From positions 1-64,000 of the forward strand of contig JAPJBO010000052.1 of NCBI GenBank assembly GCA_030068145.1: DNA of 64,000 bases, in the 5' to 3' direction. Positions 1 through 9,104 of the stretch are shown in pieces. The position numbers and the translations under genes are program-made. Below the pieces are notes generated by a model. That model did not search any database. It was not told the origin of the DNA and was given only the letters and a program-made list of their open reading frames with translations. The first letter of the stretch is position 1; each line of letters opens with the position of its first letter. The DNA is from Diplonema papillatum. Lineage: Eukaryota; Euglenozoa; Diplonemea; Diplonemida; Diplonemidae.

Positions 1-135
1 CAGCCTGATACGTGTGCGCTGGCTGTTGCACGAGCTTGATGCTCCGCATGGATGCTTGGTGCCGTGTGCCGTGGGCACCGCCCGCTGCACACGGGGATTC
101 GTTTGCGACAATAAAACCTCGGAGGGAAAAAGACT
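1..135 (+). repeat. Dispersed repeat A, copy 1
   Basis: This stretch is nearly the same as 6633-6770 and clearly related to 16985-17095. All three share a core that starts near GATACGTGTG, passes through GCATGGATGCTTGGTGCCG and ends in GCGACAATAAAACCTCGG or a close variant. The family has no convincing reading frame and its class is unknown. The copy is probably cut by the window edge. Confidence 0.8.
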
Positions 136-1221
136 GCGTGGTTATCCCACACTTTGTAGGCTCACCGAGGGTTTGCAGTGGTGTCGTGAGACGATTTCAC
201 TCCAACCGTTCCTTTCGCGACTGATGGTTCCATTGCAGCGCAACCCTTTCTGCAATAACGTGCAATAAGGCGGCGTGATGGACCGTCGGCAATATTTTCA
301 TCACGTCTTCTTCTTTGCGCTGCGTAGTCGGCTCTGGCCACGGAGTAAGAGGACAAGGAGAACCAACCAACTGTCAATGATATTTTTGTGTTAGCAGCAT
401 ATCGTAGTGCCTCCCGGACCGGAAAGCAAAGGTGGCGGGATGGGCGTGTGAGCACGAGGAGGAGAGAAGTCCTACACCGCAGTACGCTACTGGTCGGTAA
501 ACCTCAATCGGACGGAGGGGGGGTTGAGCGAGGGGCATAGGGGTCATGCGGACGGTCGAATCGCAGCGACAAATATTGACTAGACGCGTTTTTAAGGTAC
601 GGCGAAACGAGTAAATCGACATAAACATCCTGTTGACGTTGATGCACCACGAATGTCGATGCTTCACACAGCCTTCATCTGGTTGGGTGAAGAAAGGTAA
701 GTTTTATGTCGGTTTTGCCGTTCTTGCTGCGTAAAAAAGAGAGCAGTCGACAAAGAAAGGGGAAAGGGGACTGAAGAAAGCACTTCAACTGCCCCTTGGA
801 ACTCGAGAGTACGTTGTTTGTAGCAGGCAAACGAGGTGCCGGAAGACGCCGGTGCTGAAGGGCTAGGAAGCACCAGCATCGTGTTCAGCGTCGTTTGCTC
901 GCTTGTCGCCGGCCGCGGCGCGGGGCATTTTGTTGGTGACTCGCTTTGATACTGCTAGTGTTACGGTACACGGCACTACAGGGTGACGAGACCACCTTTT
1001 TGCGCGCACGCACATCTTGAAGCATGCAGAACAGTTGTGTTTGCGGGGGATTGAACTCACCCGTTCGGCTTGCCGAGTACGAGTCCTCTCGCGACGCCTT
1101 GAGCGGCGGGCAAGGCTGCATCGAGACCGCATAGGCAGCCATGCCATCAAGAGTCATGGCTATCGCACTCTGATGCCAAAGGGAGAAGGTGCACACACAC
1201 GGCATCCGGTTCCGGACGGCC
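136..1221. other. Intergenic stretch without a recognised gene
   Basis: No reading frame here looks like a known protein and no repeat family of the window is obvious. The part next to position 1221 is downstream of the acetyltransferase gene and should hold its 3' untranslated region. Confidence 0.4.
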
Positions 1222-1860
1222 CTAGATGTCACGGACCAAGGCGAACATCTTGGCCTTGCGAACAGGCGCTTCTTCCTGCAGGACGAAGCCTTGGCGCTGG
1301 TAGAGGGTCAGGTTGCGCGGGTTGCTCGACTCCACGAACGTTTTCCGCCCGGTCTTGTCGGCCTCGAGCCCCAGCGTTTCGGACAGCAGCCTCGTTCCGA
1401 ACCCTTTGCCGTGGTGCTTGCTCGAGACGGCGAGGAACTTCAAGTAAGCCATGCCCTTCTGTCTGTACTTCTTCTGGAACCCCGAGAGGACCGGGATGAC
1501 GACGGCGAAGAACGCCCAGATCGTCCTGCAAACGTGGATGAGCCCGGCGCGCTTGTACTCGGACCAGAAGATGGCGAGTTCTTCGCTCAAAAAGGCAGGC
1601 TTCGCGTGCTCGTAGACCGCGACGCCGGCGACCTCGCCTTCAGGCGTCTTCAGGAGGTGGATCCCGTCGCGGTTGTGGTCGACGACCGCTTCGAAGAAGC
1701 CGCCGACGCAGCCCTCGAAGAACCGCTCGTCGGTCCAGACCTCGTGCATCACTGGGTCGTCAATGAACGCGCTCTTCATCACGGCCACCACCTCACTCCT
1801 CGAATCCTCCTCCGTCATCTTCACCACGGTGGCGCCTTTCGCCGGTGCGTTGGACGCCAT
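1222..1860 (-). CDS. GNAT-family N-acetyltransferase
   Basis: This is an uninterrupted frame of 212 residues, the usual size for a stand-alone GNAT enzyme, which moves an acetyl group from acetyl-CoA to an amine. Motif A lies at residues 140-160, with the acetyl-CoA pyrophosphate-binding loop KHHGKGFG. Motif B follows at residues 180-192, ending YQRQGF. A hydrophobic stretch at residues 110-127 may be a membrane-associated or buried helix. I chose the ATG at 1860 because the upstream codons to 1944 are unlike the family and the same ATG is kept in the repeated copies upstream. The substrate cannot be told from sequence. The 5' end (27 codons plus leader) is repeated twice more just upstream. 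No intron is needed. Confidence 0.85.
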   Translation of the reverse strand: MASNAPAKGATVVKMTEEDSRSEVVAVMKSAFIDDPVMHEVWTDERFFEGCVGGFFEAVVDHNRDGIHLLKTPEGEVAGVAVYEHAKPAFLSEELAIFWSEYKRAGLIHVCRTIWAFFAVVIPVLSGFQKKYRQKGMAYLKFLAVSSKHHGKGFGTRLLSETLGLEADKTGRKTFVESSNPRNLTLYQRQGFVLQEEAPVRKAKMFALVRDI

Positions 1861-2018
1861 TTTTTCTTCGATGTTAAGTGCGGGGTGTGGGGGGATGAAA
1901 TATCCTGAAGTGTTGTGGAGTTGGAGACGGCGTACATAATGCATGCTCTAACCTCGAACGCATGCCAACTTTATTCTGTCAAAAGCTGCGACTCTACTAC
2001 TCCAGGTCCAGACCTCTG

Positions 2019-2132
2019 CATCACTGGGTCGTCAATGAACGCGCTCTTCATCACGGCCACCACCTCACTCCTCGAATCCTCCTCCGTCATCTTCACCACG
2101 GTGGCGCCTTTCGCCGGTGCGTTGGACGCCAT
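2019..2132 (-). pseudogene. Acetyltransferase N-terminal fragment, copy 2
   Basis: It starts with the same ATG context as the real gene and keeps the first 38 codons almost unchanged, up to the DDPVM segment. It then runs into the duplicated leader and stops near 1971. No acetyl-CoA-binding motif is present, so it cannot make an enzyme. It may still carry a working promoter and start site upstream of the real gene. Confidence 0.8.
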
Positions 2133-2291
2133 TTTTTCTTCGATGTTAAGTGCGGGGTGTGGGGGGATGAAATATCCTGAAGTGTTGTGGAGTTGGAGAC
2201 GGCGTACATAATGCATGCTCTAACCTCGAACGCATGCCAACTTTATTCTGTCAAAAGCTGCGACTCTACTACTCCAGGTCCAGACCTCGTG

Positions 2292-2406
2292 CAACACTGG
2301 GTCGTCAATGAACGCGCTCTTCATCACGGCCACCACCTCACTCCTCGAATCCTCCTCCGTCATCTTCCCCCACGGTGGCGCCTTCCGCCGGTGCGTTGGA
2401 CGCCAT
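2292..2406 (-). pseudogene. Acetyltransferase N-terminal fragment, copy 3
   Basis: This is the third and most diverged copy of the first codons, starting at the ATG at 2406. Extra bases near 2370 (CTTCCCCCACGG against CTTCACCACGG) shift the frame. It is not functional as a protein. Confidence 0.75.
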
Positions 2407-2600
2407 TTTTTTCTCGATGTTAACTGCGGGGATGAAATACCCTGAGGGGCAGAGGTGTTGAAGCACGATGCTGTTTGAGACGGCCGACTTGATGCCGTTG
2501 AACAATGCTACTCCCCTCTCGAAAAACTGAAAGCTCGAACGCGTGCCAACCTTGTCTTACTCGCTCTGTCAAGAGCTGCGACTCCTATTCCTACCACAGC

Positions 2601-3365
2601 CGTCGGTTTTTACCTGCTGCGGTTGTCACGGGGGTAGGAAGGGGTTTCTCCTTCACCCAAGTTGTTCTGGCGGTGTTGCGCAGGATCAAAAAGTGATTCC
2701 TAGGAGCATTGGTACTATACTGCGGGGGATAAAGACATCAGCAACATGCATCGCCGCATTGCACCTACCCCTGCATGAGAGGAACAGCGGTCTCAGGAGC
2801 ACATGAGGTGACTCTTCGGTCGGTTTCGGGAGTGGAACTTTCTCCGGGACCCTCAATCCCAGACCACAACGGGCGCAAGAATTGATTCCCTGGATTTGGT
2901 CAGAAAGCAAACTTATCCTGGCAGGGACGTAGGGTCCCCTGGGGGGTTTTCTTCCGGCTCTCAAACACGGTGCTGGCGGGACTTGGGAGGCGGCTGGGCG
3001 CTAAACGCCCTGGTTTGGCCTGCGCAAACCTGCTCGTGGGTGTTGTCGAACGTTTTTAGGTGTCCAATCGGCCCCGGGACGTAATTAGTCACCTGCAGGG
3101 TGGGCCAGTCTTCGTTCATATTCTCCCCCGTGTTCCACGTCTTGCGTTGCGGCCGGCTCCAGTCTCTGTGTCGCTGGAGAAAAGGCTGAAGGAGAACGAG
3201 CTACCGTCAATGATATTTGTGTGTTTGCCACGGTTCCATTTCATAAGATCGGACGATCTTACTACGACAAAAAAAAACGGAGAACGCGCACGCAGTTGGG
3301 AAAGAAGGCGAGATAAGGAGACGGGGAACGACAGATCTTGGGGGGAAAGAAAGTGCGCGGTCCAG
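2601..3365. other. Intergenic stretch without a recognised gene
   Basis: I see no coding frame of known type. Only short frames with many prolines and serines occur on both strands, and no clear repeat family is present. Confidence 0.35.
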
Positions 3366-3605
3366 CAAGAACGTGCTTGGAATGGATGCGTGCTCACCAC
3401 CGCACCTGGTTCCGTCTGCGCCGTGTTTCGGTCCTTTAAGCCACGGACACATATGGCGGACCATCATCAGCACGGAACCTGAGTGTCTCGTCTGCAGACA
3501 GGACAGCGGTGAGAGTCTGGTTTGTCAGACGGCTGTTCGTAGCTCGTCACAGCCAGGACCACCCGTGCTACCAGAGCACAGGCGAATCCGTCACGGGGAG
3601 GAGGC
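3366..3605 (+). repeat. Dispersed repeat B, copy 1
   Basis: About 240 bp, starting near GCAAGAACGTGCTTGGAATG and including CCACGGACACAT and AGCTCGTCACAGCCAGGACC. Long copies lie at 10403-10645, 26667-26865 and 57082-57290. Partial copies lie at 11322-11405, 38350-38385 and 49720-49770. All long copies have the same orientation. No coding capacity or terminal repeats are evident. Confidence 0.9.
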
Positions 3606-3622
3606 TCCTACACGGTGAGGCC

Positions 3623-3762
3623 CATCCTCAGAAGCTAGAGTTAAAAAAATGGGTGTGCCCGAGTCACGCCCGAAAAGCGGGTGTGCTGCAACCAAAACGT
3701 ATGTAAATCCACACCCGGAAGGCGGGTGTGAACACCCGCTTTTTAACAGCTTCTGAGGCTGG
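3623..3762. mobile_element. Short inverted-repeat element (MITE-like)
   Basis: The two ends are inverted copies: CCTCAGAAGCT then GTTAAAAA and GGGTGT on the left, and the complement of CCTCAGAAGCTGTTAAAAAGC on the right. A three-base insertion separates the parts of the left arm. A related element is at 55372-55482, and a diverged one may lie near 49610-49690. It is about 140 bp and non-coding, which fits a miniature inverted-repeat transposable element. Confidence 0.6.
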
Positions 3763-4384
3763 GCTCCACCACGTACGACCGCGTCTGAGCAATCAATTAA
3801 AATCTGCAACGATGGGGGGGTGGGTGCCAAAAAGGTGCGGTGGGGGGGGGGCGGCGCCTGCGTTGAAGGAAACTGCACGGACGGCTGGCCCAGCACAGGC
3901 AGGAAATAGACGTGCCCCCCGGGGGAGGGCTTGTCGCTCAAAAGGTTCGGAAGGGGGCGCGGTGGACGCTTTTGTCGGATCCTGTCGGTACCAAAAGATA
4001 GCGGGGCACACGCTCACACAAACCTCGGCGACGCGAGTCTTGTTTCGGGTGTGGCTGTTCTGTTCGCAGGCATCGAGGTGTCTGCGATGCCTGTGCAAGC
4101 CAGGCGAACGTACAGACGACGAATGGTCAACGCTGCGGTAACAGACTTTGCGCGCGCTGATTTCTCTTCTTCTGTGCTTCGTTCAGGTACGGTGAACGTA
4201 GGGAAGCTCAACCTTCGGGTACCCCGCCGGACGCGACGACGAACTCACGGTATCTAGGGTGGGTCTTCGGCTTTGGAGACGAACTGACAGCAATCACTGG
4301 CGCAAGGGAATGTTGAGCGACTGCCTTATCTGCCATTTCTTCAACCACCAACAGCACCCTTGAAGGCTGTGTGAAAGTTCTCGT
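3763..4384. other. Intergenic stretch without a recognised gene
   Basis: It holds G-rich runs near 3815 and 3840 and no frame that resembles a known protein. Confidence 0.3.
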
Positions 4385-4440
4385 ATCGATGATGCAGATT
4401 ATTATCGCCACGGACTCTTTGCATGCGCTAACCCAAACTC
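4385..4440 (+). mobile_element. LINE 3'-end fragment
   Basis: The sequence from TGCAGATTATTATCGCCACG to CTAACCCAAAC matches the segment that follows the stop codon of LINE fragments at 36424-37440 (minus) and 59860-60470 (plus). It is probably a heavily 5'-truncated copy of the same element. No coding part remains that I can recognise. Confidence 0.5.
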
Positions 4441-5034
4441 TTATCGACTGCCGTAGTGCATCAACTCCCTCAGTGAAACTGTGATAATATTATGCACCGG
4501 TGACGGGCTTCGATAACCCGATCTTCAGCTGGCTCCTTGCTTCGAACACCGGATGAATAAGGACTGCCGGGGTCGTACGTACTCTTACGCTCAGAGGTGG
4601 AATTATTAGATCGCAGGAAGACGAACTTCTGCGAAAAGCATTCGACAAGAACGTCTTCAGCAATCGAGAACGAGGGCGTGGCAAACACGGCGCGGCGCGG
4701 GTGCGCCTGTTCCGCGTCCCTCCATTGAAGGACTGCGCACTGTGGGAAACTACTCGTTTTTCAGACTGTTTCGAGTTCTAAGGATCCGGTGGTTTTATGT
4801 CTCCGGTCGACAGCCGCTTCTTTTTACTAACATGAAATTGGAGAGAAATGAGAAGCTCGGCACTGCACACCGTGGCGGTTTCACTTATCCTGGTTTTAGC
4901 GGGACGTAAACAAAAACAATCAACATCAGGCGCTGAGTTCAACGAAAACAACTCTCTCTCATCATCACTAGTTTTGTATCGGCCGCGGTTGTGCGAGTGA
5001 CGAGCCCTTATTTGTATCTTTCATTTTTTTTTCT
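4441..5034. other. Intergenic stretch without a recognised gene
   Basis: A short, diverged trace of repeat E1 (the motif GTCTCCGGTCGAC) lies near 4800. Nothing else could be identified. Confidence 0.3.
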
Positions 5035-5165
5035 TTTTTGTATAAGCACCTGCTTTGTAGGGAGGCTGCCAGCTGCAAAAGATCAAAGGAGGTAAATGTG
5101 CTGTAGCCCACACGAAACACAGGTGAATCTGGGTTTAGTGGCGGGCGTAAGCGTTCAACAATCAG
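5035..5165 (-). repeat. SINE-like element, partial
   Basis: On the minus strand it reads through the segment shared with 7384-7530, 13480-13665 and 39548-39720, and ends with the tail GCAGGTGCTTATAC followed by an A-rich run. It stops near 5165. The A-rich end fits insertion by target-primed reverse transcription. Confidence 0.7.
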
Positions 5166-5784
5166 TGTGCGCGCTATCTGCCGGCTTGCCGGCCGATTAA
5201 TTTCACAGTGGGGGTTCCCCCCCCCCCCCCCCCCCGAGGATTGTAAATTTTGTTGGGTAGGGCGCTGCCCTACCTGGTTGCCTTGGCATGACAACAGTGG
5301 CCCCGGAGGCATGAATTGGTCTGATCGGCAGAATTCTAAAAATCAGCCGGCCGATTACCGGCCGGTCGGTTTTTTAGTTTCTTTTCCCCGGCCGAAATCG
5401 GCCGCCTTTTTTCCTTAAGCGCGAACACTGGCAGCAATCGTTTCTGTGTCGGCAATCTTTACCCGCAAACCCGCAAACCCAAGCGTGTTTTGGTGGTTGA
5501 TCAGAATTCCTCATCTGAATATACACAGGGTAAATACAAGTGGGAAAACGATCACCCGGCACGCACAAACAAAGAAATAATCTTAGAAATGGCTGAGCAA
5601 TGAAGGCACGCGCAGCTGAGTGTATGTAGGCGATCCATACAACACAGCTGCATCAGACGCAGCTTGATCCGAGAGCTCGCTAGGGGGGGAGGTCACCTGC
5701 CAGTCTCACAACTGACTGCTGCCCCAAAACCCACTCCGTGGGGGAAGGAAGAAGAAGGAGAAGAAGAAAAAACAGAAAATGACC
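5166..5784. other. Intergenic stretch with a poly-C run and GC palindromes
   Basis: A run of 17-18 C residues lies at 5218-5235. Segments rich in GGCCG, such as CCGGCCGATTACCGGCCGG at 5348-5366, can fold on themselves. No gene is recognised. Confidence 0.5.
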
Positions 5785-6075
5785 GCTCCTGGTCCAGGAA
5801 CGTGACGGTCGACCACAGCTTGCAACGCTTGAGTCGGAGGCAGCACAGTGTCACAACCCCGTCCGCTCTGCCCTGTGGCTGACCGTCTCGACGAGCTTGT
5901 GTTCAGCGCGAGTGCCAAGCCCAAGGTGCGTCACGCCTTGATGCTTTACTTTGGAAAGTCGGTAGCCACTCGACCCGCAGGCCCGTGGCTCTGCAGTACC
6001 GCCGAACACGTGAAGCTCGGCTTCCGTGGAGCAGGCTTTCCCTGGTACCTATCTCTGCCTCCGTGGGGGAAATAA
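5785..6075 (+). repeat. Dispersed repeat E, copy 1
   Basis: About 285 bp, nearly identical to 11510-11790, running from TGGTCCAGGAACGTGACGGTC to TTTCCCTGGTACC. An inverted partial copy is at 61510-61600. It has no significant reading frame and its class is unknown. Confidence 0.9.
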
Positions 6076-6632
6076 TCTAATTTGAAACCGCCCTGTTCTC
6101 ATTCGCAGCCGGCTCCAACTCGATCGCTGAGGGTCGATCATTTTATATTTAGCGACGGGGCAATAACCTTTGTACAAGTGTTAGTTCTCGTCGGAATAGT
6201 ATTAATCTTCTAAAACGAACCAACTGTTAATGATCTTCGTGCGTTTGCCACATTTCCATCGTGGCGCCTCCGGACACGGAAAGCTAGGGGGCGGGATGGT
6301 GAGCGTGAGCGGTTGTGTGAGGAGCGAGAGGCCCTGTTTCACAGCATATCATTAGTCGGTGAATATTAATCTTCTAAGACTAGCGTCTTATACGACTAAA
6401 AAAAAATGTCAGCCACGAAATGGGCCCGTTGCTGTGTGAACGCCCCCCCTCCCCAGGACACAGCACAGCCCGGTCCTGATCTATTGGAAACGAGTCCATG
6501 AGGCCACCCAGTAGCATGCCTCTTGTGTCATTTTGACCGCGGCCCGGGTACTACCGGAGAGGGGGTGTGTGTGCGTAGTGTGGTAACCTGATACGTGTAT
6601 ATGTGCGATGATGTGTGTTTCGTGGCAGCCTG
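6076..6632. other. Intergenic stretch without a recognised gene
   Basis: No known protein motif or clear repeat family was identified. Confidence 0.3.
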
Positions 6633-6770
6633 ATACGTGTGTGCGATGGCTGCTACACGAGCTTGACGCTCCGCATGGATGCTTGGTGCCGTGTGCTGTG
6701 GGCGCCGCCCGCTGCACACGGGGATTCGTTTGCGACAATAAAACCTCGGACGGAAAAAGACTGCGTGCCC
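6633..6770 (+). repeat. Dispersed repeat A, copy 2
   Basis: It matches 1-135 over almost its whole length with a few substitutions, including the end GACAATAAAACCTCGGA. Confidence 0.9.
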
Positions 6771-6847
6771 CACTCAAGCCTTTTCCACGTACACAGCGGC
6801 TACTTCCCAGCAAACAGATGCTCAAAAAAAAAAAAGACAAAAAAAAA

Positions 6848-6955
6848 AATAGTTGAGTCGCAGCTCTTGACAGAGCAGATAGGGGACGAATTGTGGGCAG
6901 CACAAACTCAAGAGGTACTTCGTCAACTATTCCGTGCAGTACTTGCATACTAAAA
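6848..6955 (+). repeat. Dispersed repeat F, partial copy
   Basis: It keeps both ends of the family, AATAGTTGAGTCGCAGC and TCAACTATTCCGTGCAGTAC, but lacks the middle. Full copies are at 18352-18545, 48098-48292 and 51585-51775. Confidence 0.7.
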
Positions 6956-7084
6956 GAAAAACGGGAAAAAAAAAAAACGGAAACGCTCGTCTCTCCCCGC
7001 GCTTCTGCAGGCACGCATCTCACAGTGGACCCGCCAGTGTGCTAGGTGTGGCCACGAAGGCTGCGGTCCTTCGTTGACCGGTTG

Positions 7085-7300
7085 GATATTCTAGCGTTAT
7101 TGTGGATTAGAAGGTCGTGGTGTTTTAAAGTCTCCGGTTGACCGTAGAGGCTTGAGTATGGCGGGAGATTGAGAAAAGTGAGAGGGTGCAGCTCGTTTCA
7201 GGTGTTGTGTCACTCCGTTGTGAAACCTTGTGAAGTCCCCTAACGCGTTTAGGGGGTGCTTGGGATTGGGTAGGGTGTTCATTCATTTGTATATATGTTC
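7085..7300 (+). repeat. Diverged E1-type repeat
   Basis: The segment around GTCTCCGGTTGACCGTAGAGG is shared with 17858-17945 and is distantly similar to the start of repeat E1 (GTCTCCGTGTGACCG). It appears to be an old subfamily. Confidence 0.5.
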
Positions 7301-7383
7301 AGCGGTCAAAAAAATACTCGAGGAACTGCCTTGTGCTCATTTCGAAGGAGGCTAGAGGGGGAGAAAACAATACAACTACAAAG

Positions 7384-7825
7384 TGGGTCTTTTCTGTTGA
7401 ACGCTTACGCCCACCACTAAACCCAGATATACCTGTGTTTCGTGTGGGCTACAGCACATTTACCTCCTTTGATCTATCGCAACTGGCAGTCTCCTCAAGC
7501 ATTTCCTACAAAGCAGGTGCTTATACAAAAAATATTCGACGTAGCTGCTTCGACTCCGAATGGAAGGGGGGAAATATAGAGGTAAGGGGCAAATACAATA
7601 CAAACACAATCTGATTTGTTCTTCGCTTACACCACCGTGTGTTGTTTTCTCACTCAGGACTTTTGACCTGTTGTGTTTGTGTGATTTGTCGTAGGGGTAG
7701 ACCCGCATGACCTCACGTCCGTTCAACACGTGGTTCGGTAGTTACAGCACTTGGGATCCCTTCTGTTCTTTGTCGGGCAGCATCGTCGAGCATTTCCTTT
7801 CAAGCTGGCGCATATGTAAAAAAAT
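7384..7825 (+). repeat. SINE-like element, longest copy
   Basis: Two related halves follow each other. The first (7384-7530) ends in GCAGGTGCTTATAC and an A run. The second (7540-7825) ends in AGCTGGCGCATATGTAAAAA. Each tail follows a related GGCAG...AGCATTTCCT segment. The second half recurs at 25150-25345, 27990-28285, 56785-56922 and, inverted, 38560-38830. A shared tail plus an A-rich end is typical of SINEs, but I see no clear RNA polymerase III promoter boxes. Confidence 0.75.
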
Positions 7826-8207
7826 ACAACGAGAAAAAAAACAAAATAAAAAAAAAAACGAACCCCCTGGTGGCCGCCAATGCCCGCTCCCCCTGTGCAG
7901 AGGCAACACAGACTGAACGTGTGCTCTTCGGTGCAACTTTCCGAGACTTGCCGACGGTCTTTTCAATCGACCTGAAGGCTCGTCACTGGAGGCGAGTAAC
8001 GCAGCGGAGGGCTCAAGGGCGTACTGACGGCCTGTTCCATGTTATTCGCCGGCGAGTTGTTCCCGTTACTCAGCGGGTTCTGGTGGTCGTTGTGGTTGCT
8101 GAAGGAGGTGTTGTTGCTACCGTCTCGATCGCTGCTGTCCGGCTCTGTAGTTGTGGGGGGTTGTCGGTCAAGGTCCTTCGATCTCTGAAGGTTCACGAGT
8201 TTCCAAC
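7826..8207. other. Intergenic stretch without a recognised gene
   Basis: An A-rich run follows the SINE tail (7818-7860). No known protein is encoded on either strand. Confidence 0.3.
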
Positions 8208-8370
8208 ACTAATCGTTTTCTTGTTGCGTTAGTGGGGAGCCATTTGCATGCAAATGACGTGACTCCAGAAGGGTCACTTTTGCCGCGCTTTCGTCGTGGC
8301 GCAACCTTTGCCGGTTGCAACTATTGCTGTGAGCTAATGACAAGTTCGTAATCAGAGTAGGCATCGCTTG
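8208..8370 (-). repeat. Repeat J, copy 1 (element 3' end)
   Basis: On the minus strand this reads the end of a basic, Arg/Ser-rich frame followed by a tail with the perfect palindrome ATTTGCATGCAAAT (near 8248) and ACTAACGCAACAAGAA. The same order occurs on the plus strand at 56090-56300. It is probably the 3' end of a retroelement; the coding part is badly decayed. Confidence 0.6.
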
Positions 8371-9104
8371 CTCTTTTCCGCCGTGCGGCACGCCGACGGA
8401 AGAGGGTACCCCGCAGAAGTGTTTCCCCCTGCGAGTCAACGGGCCCTCTTTTTCCGCAGCAGGAAGAATTCAATTGACCGGCCCCCTCGCAACCTCGCAA
8501 GGACAGGAGCAAGGTGGTCCGGTGTTTCTCCACGGGACCCCGACGCTCGCTACGTCGTAATAAAAACCCAAACGAGGAGGACGCGAACGTCGCGGTCCAA
8601 CACTAATCGCGGCCACCGGCAAGCTTCTCTCTCAAAGAACACGTTTCGCTAAGGTGGAAGTATGTGGCGAACACACGAAGATCATCGACCATTGGATTGA
8701 CTATAGTGGTATTGGCTTGCCGACAATCAGCCGTTCGAGCGGTTATCAACATGTTGGGACCACATTTTGTGGTCCAAATTCTGGATCCAAATTCTGGGTC
8801 CAAATTCTGGGTGCCAGCACCTCCGAGCTGTTTGGTACTCTGACCGCAGTTGTGGGAGCTTGGGATCTCCCCAGCAAGTCAGCGGGGACTAGCTGCTGAT
8901 AGTTTCAAATTAGGTCCGGAGTACCAGGAAATAAAAAGCCTGGCTCACAGGCAATCTGGTATCTTTCGACGCTTTTTAGACTGTTTCTTGTAGGTGTTGT
9001 GATAAGGTTTTGTCCGCCGATTGTCCCCTCTTTCAAAAAGAATGCGGGAACATCTCTCCGGTGTAGTATCCGGTGGCCCCACACACTAGCGAAAAGAAGC
9101 ATAC
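8371..9104. other. Intergenic stretch, possibly with the last CNNM exon
   Basis: A short direct repeat of the pattern CCAAATTCTGGGT lies at 8775-8812. The CNNM-type gene has a 5' splice site at 9104, so at least one more exon or its end should lie here or lower. I could not identify it. Confidence 0.3.

Larger units (their letters stand above)
1747..2600. repeat. Tandem repeat of the acetyltransferase 5' end, about 272 bp
   Basis: A unit holding the first codons of the GNAT gene and about 150 bp of upstream sequence occurs three times. The motif CACTGGGTCGTCAATGAACG starts within a few bases of 1750, 2023 and 2296. A leader motif, TCGAACGCATGCCAAC, recurs near 1955, 2227 and, diverged, 2535. 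Periods are 272-273 bp, then about 308 bp. The copies lose similarity towards higher coordinates, so the oldest unit is farthest from the gene. Confidence 0.9.

Noticed and set aside
1030..1075. A T-arm-like GAGTTCAATCCCCC on the minus strand
   Set aside because: The stem does not pair properly and no D or anticodon arm can be placed.
6481..7023. A minus-strand frame of 180 codons
   Set aside because: It spans repeats A and F and homopolymer runs, without a known motif.
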